A DNA stretch of 64,000 nt from Pseudokordiimonas caeni. GTDB taxonomy: Bacteria; Pseudomonadota; Alphaproteobacteria; Sphingomonadales; Kordiimonadaceae. Shown in pieces: positions 17,296-24,836 of this stretch (position 1 is the first letter of the stretch; each line of letters opens with the position of its first letter). The notes under the pieces were generated by a model. That model was not told where the DNA came from, searched no databases, and saw only the letters and a program-made list of their open reading frames with translations. The position numbers were made by a program, and so were the translations under genes. The stretch lies in contig NZ_JAPPRR010000002.1 of NCBI RefSeq assembly GCF_026719705.1, positions 125,091 through 189,090 on the forward strand. The letters are read 5' to 3'.

Positions 17296-17681
17296 TATCC
17301 TGCCAGTACCTGCAGCCGCGCCAGCAGGCGTTCGCCCTCGGGGCCGCCGTCGCCGGGCATCGGCGTGTCGATAATCCGGATGATCGCATCCACATGCGCC
17401 TTCACCACATCGGTGCGGAAATCCGGTGTGGGGCCGACATATTTGATATAGCGGCAAAGATTGTCTGCCACATCGGTCAGCAGCGAGAAGCCGAAAGTGG
17501 AGCCGATGCCCTTCAGATTGTGGCTGTGTTCAAAGATGCGGGCGGCAGCCTCCCGGCCGCGCGTATCCAGTTCATCACTGCAGCGCGCCAATGTGCGTGC
17601 GCTTTCCGAAACGAATGCCATGAATTCGGCGATGATCTGAGGGTCGAGGGGCGGCTGGTCCCCTACTCGTCCATATTCCAT
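17292..17681 (-). CDS. Orphan histidine phosphotransfer (Hpt) domain protein
   Basis: The 129-residue protein is a single Hpt four-helix domain. The phosphorylatable H54 lies in EHSHNLKGIGSTFGF, matching HxLKGxxxxxG. Such proteins pass phosphate between receivers and hybrid kinases. No hybrid kinase is adjacent, although a c-di-GMP-like sensor gene is convergent. The ATG at 17679-17681 is preferred because the domain begins shortly after; a longer reading adds basic residues without similarity. Confidence 0.85.
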   Translation of the reverse strand: MEYGRVGDQPPLDPQIIAEFMAFVSESARTLARCSDELDTRGREAAARIFEHSHNLKGIGSTFGFSLLTDVADNLCRYIKYVGPTPDFRTDVVKAHVDAIIRIIDTPMPGDGGPEGERLLARLQVLAGY

Positions 17682-17806
17682 GTTTGCCTCGCATCGACCC
17701 CGCCCGCCATAATGAAAGATTTTCACAAGCTTGCCACGCTTTTTCTTGCATCCGCGCACCGGGCTTCGATACATGGACACACTGCCAGCCAAAAAGGATG
17801 CCGCCC

Positions 17807-18022
17807 GTGAACGCGAAAGAGACCACCCGCCTGCAAGCCTATCTGCGCGACCTGTTTCAGTCGGAGGGAATCGTCCTCAAACGCCGTCCGAACGTTTCCG
17901 ATTCGGTCGAGGTGATGCTGGACGATGAATTCATCGGGGTTGTGTACCGCGACGAGGATGAAGGCGAGGTTTCCTACCAGTTCCAGATGGCCATCATTGA
18001 GGAAGACCTGCCAGACGCCTAA
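17807..18022 (+). CDS. DUF3126 family small protein
   Basis: The 71-residue product matches DUF3126, a compact alphaproteobacterial family of unknown function: TTRLQAYLRDLF at the start, SVEVMLDDEFIGVVYRDEDEG in the middle and SYQFQMAIIEEDL at the end. GTG at 17807 with AAGGA nine bases upstream gives the family length. An ATG at 17798 would add three residues but sits on the same AAGGA. Its stop overlaps that of the convergent solute-binding gene. Confidence 0.85.
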   Translation: MNAKETTRLQAYLRDLFQSEGIVLKRRPNVSDSVEVMLDDEFIGVVYRDEDEGEVSYQFQMAIIEEDLPDA

Positions 18023-18852
18023 TCGGCGACTGCGAACGGGTCCTCGATCATCACTGGAAAGGTGCGATAAAGCGCCTGCCCGCCGAAGCGTTCAAGCAGC
18101 TTCGGCCATTCATCGCTGGCCTGAAACCGTTCGATGGCATCGTTGACGGCTGAAAGATCGTCCGCCGTGAAATCCCGGCGCGACAACGAAAGCACCAGCG
18201 GCACCCGGTTTAGCGCGCGCGGCAGGAAACTGTAGCGCCCCTTCAGACCTGCCTGATTGAACTGCCAGCTCGCGCTGATGGCATTCACCACCGCAATATC
18301 CACCCGGTTGGAGAGCAGCATGTTCAGGCTGGCGAGATTGCTGTTCATGCGCATCATCAGGATACCCGGGACAGCATCAATCGCCGGATAGCTGAACCCG
18401 ATGCGGCCCGCCACAGGATGACCGGCGAGGGCTTCGGGGCTTTCGATCCGATATTGTCCCTCTTCACCCGTCCGCACGATGAGCGCCGCATATTCGGTGA
18501 TGATGGTGCGCGTGAGCCAGCCGTTGAGCGCCCGTTCGGGCGTCGGGAATGTATCGAGGATGATGGCATTCCGCGGCTCCATCTCCGGGTCCTGGATCCG
18601 GTAGAGCCGCCCTTCCGGCACATTGCCGACAACCTGCAGGTCCCAGCCAAGCTCGCGGATGACATGCGCCGCCGTCTCGCCAACCACTCCCTGCAGTTCT
18701 CCCTTTTCGGAAACGCTGACGAACGGCGGGTTGTGCCGCGCATAGACCGTCACTTCGCGCGGCAAGGACTGGTGGTCCGGCTCGGACGCCGTTGCTGTCG
18801 CCGGGCCGGCAAGGAGGCCGAGGCTAATGATGAGACGTGATGACAACCGCAT
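18019..18852 (-). CDS. Periplasmic solute-binding protein family 3-like
   Basis: The 277-residue protein has a signal peptide (SSRLIISLGLLAGPATATA) and an SBP_bac_3-type fold: TVYARHNPPFVSVSEKGELQGVVGE at the start of lobe 1 and NMLLSNRVDIAVVNAISASW typical of lobe 2. Relatives bind amino acids for ABC importers or serve as sensor modules. No permease or ATPase is nearby, so a sensory or orphan role is plausible. The ATG at 18852 lies inside the upstream PAS gene (29-bp overlap) with no clear Shine-Dalgarno, which suggests translational coupling. Confidence 0.75.
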   Translation of the reverse strand: MRLSSRLIISLGLLAGPATATASEPDHQSLPREVTVYARHNPPFVSVSEKGELQGVVGETAAHVIRELGWDLQVVGNVPEGRLYRIQDPEMEPRNAIILDTFPTPERALNGWLTRTIITEYAALIVRTGEEGQYRIESPEALAGHPVAGRIGFSYPAIDAVPGILMMRMNSNLASLNMLLSNRVDIAVVNAISASWQFNQAGLKGRYSFLPRALNRVPLVLSLSRRDFTADDLSAVNDAIERFQASDEWPKLLERFGGQALYRTFPVMIEDPFAVAD

Positions 18853-19357
18853 GCAGAAGGATACCGCAGATGATATCTTCCTCGCGGCTGTAGGGAACAT
18901 AAAGGCCGCAAGCCTCATAATACGGGCGACCAGGGAGGATGCGCGGCACACGAACCGCCACAGGGCGACGAACCCGCCGGATGAACCGGATGACCTCGCG
19001 GAAGCGCCGGTCGGCATCGGCATTGACCGCCTGCAGGCTGACCTCGCCACGCTTGAGCCCGTATCGGCTCGACAACTCCTCACCCACAATTGTGGCATTG
19101 GCCGTGAAATCTCCGTCATCTTCAAACCGAACGTCTATCATGGCGATGTTCGGCAAGGCCACCGCAAAATCCTGCGGATGGATGGCACTGCGCGGCACCA
19201 CGCCATCAACAAACCGGGTGACACGGTCAAGGACCCGATCAAGCACGAACCGTGCCTGCGGATGCAGATCAAGGGCCGGTCGCAGGGGAGCGCCTTCCGA
19301 AACAAGTTCGACCGGCTCAAAGGGGGAAAACTGACGTGCTGACGACGGGGCGGACAT
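18824..19357 (-). CDS. PAS-domain protein (PAS_5 type)
   Basis: The 177-residue protein resembles the alphaproteobacterial PAS_5 group: conserved HPQDFAVALPNIAMIDVRF in the middle, RYGLKRGEVSLQAV and the end RPYYEACGLYVPYS. The family lacks an output domain, and its ligand is unknown. The ATG at 19357 has GAGGAAGG just upstream; an ATG at 19369 is the alternative. It is co-expressed with the overlapping solute-binding gene. A perfect CtrA box lies 69-84 bp upstream of the start. Confidence 0.75.
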   Translation of the reverse strand: MSAPSSARQFSPFEPVELVSEGAPLRPALDLHPQARFVLDRVLDRVTRFVDGVVPRSAIHPQDFAVALPNIAMIDVRFEDDGDFTANATIVGEELSSRYGLKRGEVSLQAVNADADRRFREVIRFIRRVRRPVAVRVPRILPGRPYYEACGLYVPYSREEDIICGILLHAVVITSHH

Positions 19358-19419
19358 GGCCTTCCTCATCTCTGGAAACACGGGCAGTCGAGACCAGAAA
19401 TGAGAATAGCACAAAATTC

Positions 19420-19446
19420 ATATGGTTAATATCATATTAACCATAT
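19420..19446. promoter_or_regulatory. Palindromic CtrA-binding site
   Basis: A perfect inverted repeat has 13-bp arms (ATATGGTTAATAT and its complement) around a single C at 19433. Inside it, TTAA (19426-19429), seven bases, then TTAAC (19437-19441) exactly fits the CtrA consensus TTAA-N7-TTAAC, and because of the symmetry the opposite strand fits too. It sits upstream of the leftward PAS/solute-binding operon and behind the b561 gene. There is no T-run, so a terminator is unlikely. Confidence 0.72.
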
Positions 19447-19484
19447 ACTGCACGCCCTGCAATGGACGCCAACATTATGGCAGA

Positions 19485-20045
19485 TCAGGACTTTTTAGAA
19501 AACCACATGCGCCGGAGTGTGGCATCCTTCTGCACAAATGCGTGATAAAGGGCCGCAACTATATGCAAGCCCACAAGGACCATGAGTGCAATCCATGCCC
19601 CTTCGTGGATTTCCTCATAAAGATGATGCAGGTCCATATCGCGCTCGAAGGGCGACGGGATTTCGAACAGCCCGAAGAAGGGCACCGGCGTGGCGGTCGT
19701 GAGGATGGACATCATTCCTGCCCCGATCAGCACGAACACATTCAGGTACAGAAGATGATGCATGCCGTGGGCGATTTTGGCCTGCAGGGGTGTCGTGGTT
19801 TCGAGATCGGCGGGGCGGCCGGACCGCACCCGCCAGCCAAGGCGAACGACCATGAGGAAGAGCAGCAGGAGCCCGGTGGACGCGTGCATGTTGCGCAGCG
19901 CCGTTTTTTCGTCCCCGCGCGGCAGATCGGAAAAATAGAGGCCAACGATGCTGAGGCCGAGGATCAGGAGCACTGCAATCCAGTGCAGGCCCTTGGCCGT
20001 GGCGTTATAGGATGTAACCTGCGTACCCTGCTGTTCTTCGGTCAT
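19485..20045 (-). CDS. Cytochrome b561 family membrane protein
   Basis: The 186-residue protein has four predicted helices and the b561 (YodB/CybB) pattern with heme His candidates in AKGLHWIAVLL, NMHASTGLLLLF, AHGMHHLLYL and LVGLHIVAALYHAFVQKD. It moves electrons from quinol in the inner membrane. It lies 17 bp after the heme-type TonB receptor gene in the same direction, so it probably belongs to the same iron-responsive operon. Confidence 0.9.
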   Translation of the reverse strand: MTEEQQGTQVTSYNATAKGLHWIAVLLILGLSIVGLYFSDLPRGDEKTALRNMHASTGLLLLFLMVVRLGWRVRSGRPADLETTTPLQAKIAHGMHHLLYLNVFVLIGAGMMSILTTATPVPFFGLFEIPSPFERDMDLHHLYEEIHEGAWIALMVLVGLHIVAALYHAFVQKDATLRRMWFSKKS

Positions 20046-20062
20046 TCAATCCCCCCGGATTT

Positions 20063-22150
20063 TCAGAAGCTCCCGCTCCAGCCGACGCGGACCTTGGCAT
20101 TGCGGCCAGGATCAACCACGCCGGCGAAGACGCGCTCGACCTCTGTATCAAACAGGTTGTCGACGCGAAGATCAATACGCAGTCCTTCCAGCGCGCCCTT
20201 TGGCGCCCAGTTGAAGAAAATATCGACAGATTCGTAAGCGGCCCGCGCATCTGCGGGATCTGCCACCTTGTCGAACTTGCCGGCGATATCGAGGCGCGTG
20301 CCGATGCGGGCGTCGATTTCAGGCAGTTTCAGCTCGCCCGTCATCAACAGGCGATTCGGGGCAAGGATGCCGACATAGTCGCCGGTCTTCAGATCCTTGC
20401 CGTCGATCGTGCTGTAGGCAGCGACGATCCGGAAGCGGGGATGATCGTAGGAACCTTCAAGCTCGATCCCGTCCAGCCGGGCTTCGCTTGTGTTGACATT
20501 GCGGCTGGTGCCGGCGTTGCAGCCGCCGGGCATGCCGGGGATGAAGCAGCCGGGCGAAAAGGCGAAATTGACCTCAAGGTCGATCAGGTCTTTCACATCC
20601 GAGCGGAACCAGCCACCTTTCAGCGTCAGCCGGTCGTCAGTCGTGAACAGGTTCGCCTGATCGACACCAGCGCCAAATTCCCAGCCCTTCGAACGTTCAG
20701 GCGCCAGATCAGGGTTCGGGATGAAATAGTTGGGTGCCACCACCCCCGGCATCAGCGGAATTTCAAAGTGCAGGTCGTCAGCGAAAATCTCGTTGAAGGA
20801 GGGGGCGCGGAAGGCCTCGCCATACTGGCCATAGATCATGAAGCCCTCAACCGGTTCCCAGGTCACACCGATCTTCGGCGAGGTCGCCTTGTCGGACGGG
20901 CGCTCGGCTGTGCCGATGGCTTCATTCTTGAAATGGTCGTAACGCACCGCCGGGATGATCAGGAAATCGCCGATAGCCGTCGAGGTGGCGATTTCAGCCT
21001 GCGCAAACAGACCCAAGGTTTTGGCCTTGGCGTCCGGCACGCCGCCGCGGGTGCCGTCGGCCGTTGTGTTGTCTGTACCCGTCTGCTTGTCTTCGTAATA
21101 TTCGCCGCCATAGGTGAAGGTGACAGACGCGGATTCGCCGAGCTTGAAGCGGCTGCGGTTATCGAGTGCCACGCTGTGGGTCGTCACGCTGCGGCCGATT
21201 TCGCGGGCGCTATCCAGTTCGGCTTCATCCACCCGCGCCTTGTTCACATAAGCGACGAGCGAGGCATCGACAAAACGGTTATCAACCGGCGCCAGATGCA
21301 GGTTGGCGCGGTAGGTATCGGACCGCACCTTCTTGTCCACAAGGTCGCCCGTATTGTTGCCAAGGCCGTTGTTGGGCTCGATGGCATCGTTGCGGTAGCC
21401 GACCCAGCCGAAGCTGGCCGTCAGGGCTTCCGACACCTTCACCGTGCCCTTCAGGAGCCCGGAGCCGATATCATCGTCTGATGGCAGCGTATTACCGTCG
21501 CCGAGCTTGATGTCACCCGAGCCACGCTTGGTGAGGCTGGCCACACCATCAAACTTGCCGTCCGACGAGCGGCCGAAAAGTGTGGCGCTGCCCATCCATT
21601 CGTCATTGCCGTCCTGATAGCCGGCGGCGAGCCGGTAGCCTGCCGTTTCGCCGTCCTTTAAAAGATCGGCCGCATCAACCGTGCGGAAGGCGAGCACGCC
21701 ACCGACAGCGCCCGAGCCATAAAGGGCCGAGCCACCGCCTCGCACCACTTCGGCCGATTTCAGCAGGTCAGGTTCGATGAAGAAGCGACCGTCGTGGCCG
21801 GAAAGGAAATTCTGGCGCACGCCATCGAAAAGGACAACCACACCCTCGCCCGCCTGACCGCGGATCGCCGGGGTCTCGCCGTTGCGGCGCGGGCCGCCGT
21901 CGAACATCAGGCCGGGAACGGTCGCGAAAATGTCGGAAATGCTGGAAGCCACCATGTCGTCGATCTCGGCCTTGTTCACCACACTCACCGAGCCCGGCAC
22001 CGTGAAGGCAGGCATCGGGTTGCGGGTGGCGACAATGCTGATTTCCGTCATGTCCGCCGCGCCGCCGCCTTCGGCAGCCATCACGGGGGTCGCACATGCA
22101 GCCACGCCTGCCAGCAGTGCCAGCCGGGTGGTCCTCATCCGGTTCGTCAT
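20063..22150 (-). CDS. TonB-dependent receptor, heme/hemoprotein type
   Basis: This 695-residue outer-membrane receptor has a signal peptide ending near VMA, a TonB-box region (MTEISIVATRNP), a plug (SDIFATVPGLMFDGG, GEGVVVLFDGVRQNF, GGGSALYGSGAVGG) and a beta-barrel ending in the aromatic residue of VRVGWSGSF. The heme-receptor markers FRAP (GEAFRAPSFNEIF) and NPDL (IPNPDLAPE, variant of NPNL) are present with a His between them (DDLHFEI). Heme or hemoprotein is therefore the likely ligand. Upstream Fur-box-like sequences and the downstream b561 gene support iron regulation. Confidence 0.85.
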   Translation of the reverse strand: MTNRMRTTRLALLAGVAACATPVMAAEGGGAADMTEISIVATRNPMPAFTVPGSVSVVNKAEIDDMVASSISDIFATVPGLMFDGGPRRNGETPAIRGQAGEGVVVLFDGVRQNFLSGHDGRFFIEPDLLKSAEVVRGGGSALYGSGAVGGVLAFRTVDAADLLKDGETAGYRLAAGYQDGNDEWMGSATLFGRSSDGKFDGVASLTKRGSGDIKLGDGNTLPSDDDIGSGLLKGTVKVSEALTASFGWVGYRNDAIEPNNGLGNNTGDLVDKKVRSDTYRANLHLAPVDNRFVDASLVAYVNKARVDEAELDSAREIGRSVTTHSVALDNRSRFKLGESASVTFTYGGEYYEDKQTGTDNTTADGTRGGVPDAKAKTLGLFAQAEIATSTAIGDFLIIPAVRYDHFKNEAIGTAERPSDKATSPKIGVTWEPVEGFMIYGQYGEAFRAPSFNEIFADDLHFEIPLMPGVVAPNYFIPNPDLAPERSKGWEFGAGVDQANLFTTDDRLTLKGGWFRSDVKDLIDLEVNFAFSPGCFIPGMPGGCNAGTSRNVNTSEARLDGIELEGSYDHPRFRIVAAYSTIDGKDLKTGDYVGILAPNRLLMTGELKLPEIDARIGTRLDIAGKFDKVADPADARAAYESVDIFFNWAPKGALEGLRIDLRVDNLFDTEVERVFAGVVDPGRNAKVRVGWSGSF

Positions 22151-22217
22151 TCTCTAAACCTTTCTTCCCTGGACCGGCCGTCGGGTATTGCACCTCGCTG
22201 ATTGCCGGCTATAATTT

Positions 22218-22236
22218 GCAAACGATTCGCATTTGC
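22218..22236. promoter_or_regulatory. Candidate Fur box upstream of heme receptor
   Basis: On the reverse strand this reads GCAAATGCGAATCGTTTGC, with 5-bp GCAAA/TTTGC arms and about 12 of 19 matches to the classical Fur box by eye. It lies roughly 70 bp upstream of the TonB receptor start. Confidence 0.5.
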
Positions 22237-22270
22237 GTGATACCTCGTCTAATCCTGCTCAAATAATATT

Positions 22271-22292
22271 GCAAGTAAGAATCATTATGATT
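22271..22292. promoter_or_regulatory. Candidate Fur box upstream of divergent lipoprotein
   Basis: GCAAGTAAGAATCATTATG matches the Fur consensus at about 13 of 19 positions. It overlaps a perfect AATCAT-T-ATGATT dyad (22280-22292), the core of Fur-type sites. It lies about 50 bp upstream of the lipoprotein start and between two divergent genes. Confidence 0.6.
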
Positions 22293-22340
22293 AAAAGCTT
22301 TCGAGAATCCCGACCGAACGAGAATGCGAGGACCAGAACC

Positions 22341-23384
22341 ATGAAACGCACACCCTTCACCTGCCTGACGCTGGCCGCCGCCCTGATGCTGGGCGCCTGC
22401 GCGGGCACGGGCAGCCAGTCAGCCACGGCACCGACCGTGGCTGCTGCGCCGGTCGCTGACATTGCCGCCGACCGCGCCGCCATCAAGGCGATGGCGGGCG
22501 ACTACAAGGTCACCTTTCATTTCATCGAATCCGCCGCTTTCGTGGAGGGCTACGACCTGAAAGAGCCGAAGAAATCCGGCGCCTATGAGGTCGTCCGCGT
22601 GATCGAGGAACGGCCCGATTTCATCAGCCTGCAGCACATCCTTGTAGTGGGCGACGGCAAGGAAATGCCTTTCATGCCGGTGAAGCACTGGCGGCAGGAC
22701 TGGACCTATGAGCCCAGGGAAATCCCCGACTATATCGGTGCCAACACCTGGGTGCGTCGTGACCTGAGCCCGGCTGAGGCCAAAGGCAAATGGTCGCAAG
22801 TCGTTTATCAGGTGGATGATGCCCCGCGCTACGCGGGTCTTGCCGCATGGAGCCATGAACACGGCGAGCATTCGTGGGCATCGAACCGCAGCTGGCGACC
22901 CCTGCCCCGCCGCGACGCCACCACGCGCAGCGACTATCACGCCATTGCCGCCGTCAACCGCCATGCCATCACGCCGACCGGCTGGGTGCATGAACAGGAT
23001 AACCAGAAGCTGATCCTCACCGGCAGCAAGCCGCAGGTGCTGGCCCATGAAGTGGGCATCAACACCTACAAGCATTTCGACGGCATCGACGTGACGATTG
23101 CCACCGACTATCTTGAAAAGACCGAGCCCTTCTGGGCGCTCATTCGCGCCGAATGGACGAAGCTGGAGCGCGACCATCCGAAATTCGGTCTGACGATCCA
23201 GGGCGAGCCGATGGAAATGTACATGCCGATCCTCGGCATCGCCGGTGACGTGGCGGATGGCAAGCGCGCCCCCAAAGAGGCCGCCAAGGAAGCCATCGAT
23301 GTGCTGAAATCCTATGTCACCCTGAGCCCCGGCACGGTGCGCGAACGCCTCGCTGCCGACAGTGCCGAGGCCACACAGGACTAA
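22341..23384 (+). CDS. Lipoprotein of unknown function, DUF6607-like
   Basis: The 347-residue protein has a lipoprotein leader (lipobox LGAC, C20). The body has features I associate with DUF6607 proteins: FHFIESAAFVEGYDLKEPK, MPVKHWRQDWTYEPREIPDY and GWVHEQDNQKL. The function is unknown. The start is ATG at 22341. Its divergent placement from a heme-type TonB receptor with Fur-like boxes in between suggests a role in heme or iron handling at the envelope. That is inference from context, and the family name is from memory. Confidence 0.65.
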   Translation: MKRTPFTCLTLAAALMLGACAGTGSQSATAPTVAAAPVADIAADRAAIKAMAGDYKVTFHFIESAAFVEGYDLKEPKKSGAYEVVRVIEERPDFISLQHILVVGDGKEMPFMPVKHWRQDWTYEPREIPDYIGANTWVRRDLSPAEAKGKWSQVVYQVDDAPRYAGLAAWSHEHGEHSWASNRSWRPLPRRDATTRSDYHAIAAVNRHAITPTGWVHEQDNQKLILTGSKPQVLAHEVGINTYKHFDGIDVTIATDYLEKTEPFWALIRAEWTKLERDHPKFGLTIQGEPMEMYMPILGIAGDVADGKRAPKEAAKEAIDVLKSYVTLSPGTVRERLAADSAEATQD

Positions 23385-23413
23385 CCCGGAGACCCGCCCC
23401 TAGGGGTTTCCGG

Positions 23414-23446
23414 AACGGCCGGGGAGGTCCGACTTCCCCGGCCGTT
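23414..23446 (+). terminator. Hairpin after lipoprotein gene
   Basis: A 12-bp stem, AACGGCCGGGGA pairing with TCCCCGGCCGTT, encloses a 9-base loop 30 bp after the lipoprotein stop. The T-run is short (TTT), so termination strength is uncertain. Confidence 0.6.
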
Positions 23447-23457
23447 TGCGTGTCTTA

Positions 23458-23475
23458 ATTGACAGCGCTGTCAAT
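23458..23475. promoter_or_regulatory. LacI-family-type operator upstream of glucokinase
   Basis: ATTGACAGCGCTGTCAAT is a perfect 18-bp palindrome with central GC flanked by TGACAG/CTGTCA, the shape of sugar-responsive LacI-family operators. It lies about 60 bp upstream of glk and differs from the TTTTGCAAAA motif found across the rest of the locus. Confidence 0.65.
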
Positions 23476-23535
23476 GGCCCGTAAAACCATTGCAGAAAAG
23501 TTTCAGCACGTTTGTCCAGAATTGAAGGCCGCCAG

Positions 23536-24522
23536 ATGGGAATGAAACCCGCGCCCCTAAATCGTCCGCTTGTCGTCGCCGATATCGGTGGCACCAACGG
23601 CCGCTTCGCATTGGCGTCCACAGACACCCGGACGGGCGGTATCCGGCTTGATGGCATCCAGCGCTATGCCTGCCGCGAATTCCCGAGCCTTGCCGTGATG
23701 CTGGGCGCCTATCTTGAAACACTTGGGCAGGACGACCGGCCCTCGGAAGCGCATCTCGCACTTGCCGGCCCCGTGCGCGCCACCGGCGGCCGCATCACCA
23801 ACCTCGATTGGACGATTGACGCCGAAAGCGTGGAACGCGACACCGGCCTCGGCACTGTCTCCTTCCTGAATGATTTCGCCGCCCTCGCCCACGCCGTGCC
23901 GTGGCTTGGCGACAGTGAAAGCATGGTCATCCGCGAAGGCCGCAGTGAAAAGGGTGCGCCGATCAGCGTGGTTGGCCCCGGCACCGGTTTCGGCGTGGCG
24001 ATCCTGATGCCGACGAACGGCAACTGGACTGTGGTGCCCACCGAAGGCGGCCATATCGGCTTCAGCCCCAGCGATGACCGCGAGCAGGCGCTTGTCCGCT
24101 TCCTGCAGCCCGATGCGGTGCATGTGTCGGTCGAACTGCTGATGTCCGGCCGCGGCCTCACCCGCATCTACCGCTTCCTCAGCCGCGAGGCAACGGGATC
24201 GGTTGTCGAGCTCTCGGCGGCAGACATCAGCGCGGCCGCCGAAGCCGGCACCGACCCGCTGGCGGTGGAAACCGTCCGCATGTTCCTTGATATCCTGGCG
24301 CGCACGGCAGGCGACATGGCGCTGGCCCACGGCGCGCGCGGCGGCGTGATGATTGGCGGCGGCATCCTGCCGAAGCTTGCCCATTTCATCGACCGCGACC
24401 GTTTCGCCAAGCTTTTCAGCGAAAAGGGCCCGGTCACCGATTATCTGACCCCGATCCCGGTCCGCCTCATCACCACCGATGCGGCAGCGCTGATCGGGGC
24501 CGCACTGGCGTCCCCGGCCTGA
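23536..24522 (+). CDS. glk: Glucokinase
   Basis: This 328-residue member of the bacterial Glk family (not ROK) phosphorylates glucose with ATP. Motifs are the phosphate-1 loop VVADIGGTNGRFALA, FLNDFAALAHAVPWL, the adenosine-side GPGTGFGVAIL and the glucose-binding PTEGGHIGFSP. It is the logical last step for glucose released by the two GH13 enzymes of this locus. The ATG at 23536 has GAAGG upstream; MKPAP at 23542 is a close alternative. A palindromic operator lies upstream. Confidence 0.93.
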   Translation: MGMKPAPLNRPLVVADIGGTNGRFALASTDTRTGGIRLDGIQRYACREFPSLAVMLGAYLETLGQDDRPSEAHLALAGPVRATGGRITNLDWTIDAESVERDTGLGTVSFLNDFAALAHAVPWLGDSESMVIREGRSEKGAPISVVGPGTGFGVAILMPTNGNWTVVPTEGGHIGFSPSDDREQALVRFLQPDAVHVSVELLMSGRGLTRIYRFLSREATGSVVELSAADISAAAEAGTDPLAVETVRMFLDILARTAGDMALAHGARGGVMIGGGILPKLAHFIDRDRFAKLFSEKGPVTDYLTPIPVRLITTDAAALIGAALASPA

Positions 24523-24836
24523 GGGCCCGGGCGGAGACCAAAAAAAACCACGGGACAATGACTGCCCGTGGTTTTGAGGGTCCCCAATGTAAGCTGGAAC
24601 TGACGTCCGCCGAGGCGGGGCCGGTTCGAAACTTAAGGCTTCGCGCACGATTCGCCGCGAAACCTGTGCAAACGGTAGCTGATTTTATGCAAAAATCAAG
24701 CCAATTTTCATGTTTTTGCATAATTAGTTTGAATCGGCGCTGACCTAGAGATTGCGGTAAATGTTTATTTATAAATAGTTATGGCGCCGGTCCAGAACCG
24801 GACCAGCGATCTAGCTTGTCATATTTTTGCAAAAAA
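24523..24836. other. AT-rich intergenic region with TGCAAA inverted repeats
   Basis: This gene-free stretch of 314 bp lies between convergent glk and the halogenase-like gene. It holds a terminator hairpin (24544-24575), an inverted repeat TTATGCAAAAA (24685-24695) / TTTTTGCATAA (24713-24723) and the palindrome TTTTTGCAAAAA (24824-24835) immediately after the halogenase stop. No coding potential is evident. Confidence 0.7.
24544..24575. terminator. Bidirectional rho-independent terminator
   Basis: AAAACCACGGG (24544-24554) pairs with CCCGTGGTTTT (24565-24575) around a 10-base loop. Rightward it ends glk. Leftward it has a stronger U-run (eight A on the top strand) and could end the halogenase transcript. 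Confidence 0.85.

Noticed and set aside
22215-22222. TTTGCAAA near the heme receptor as another glucan-regulator site
   Set aside because: It is part of a Fur-like dyad, lacks the longer TTTTGCAAAA symmetry, and the neighbouring genes are not sugar genes; chance in AT-rich spacer is likely.
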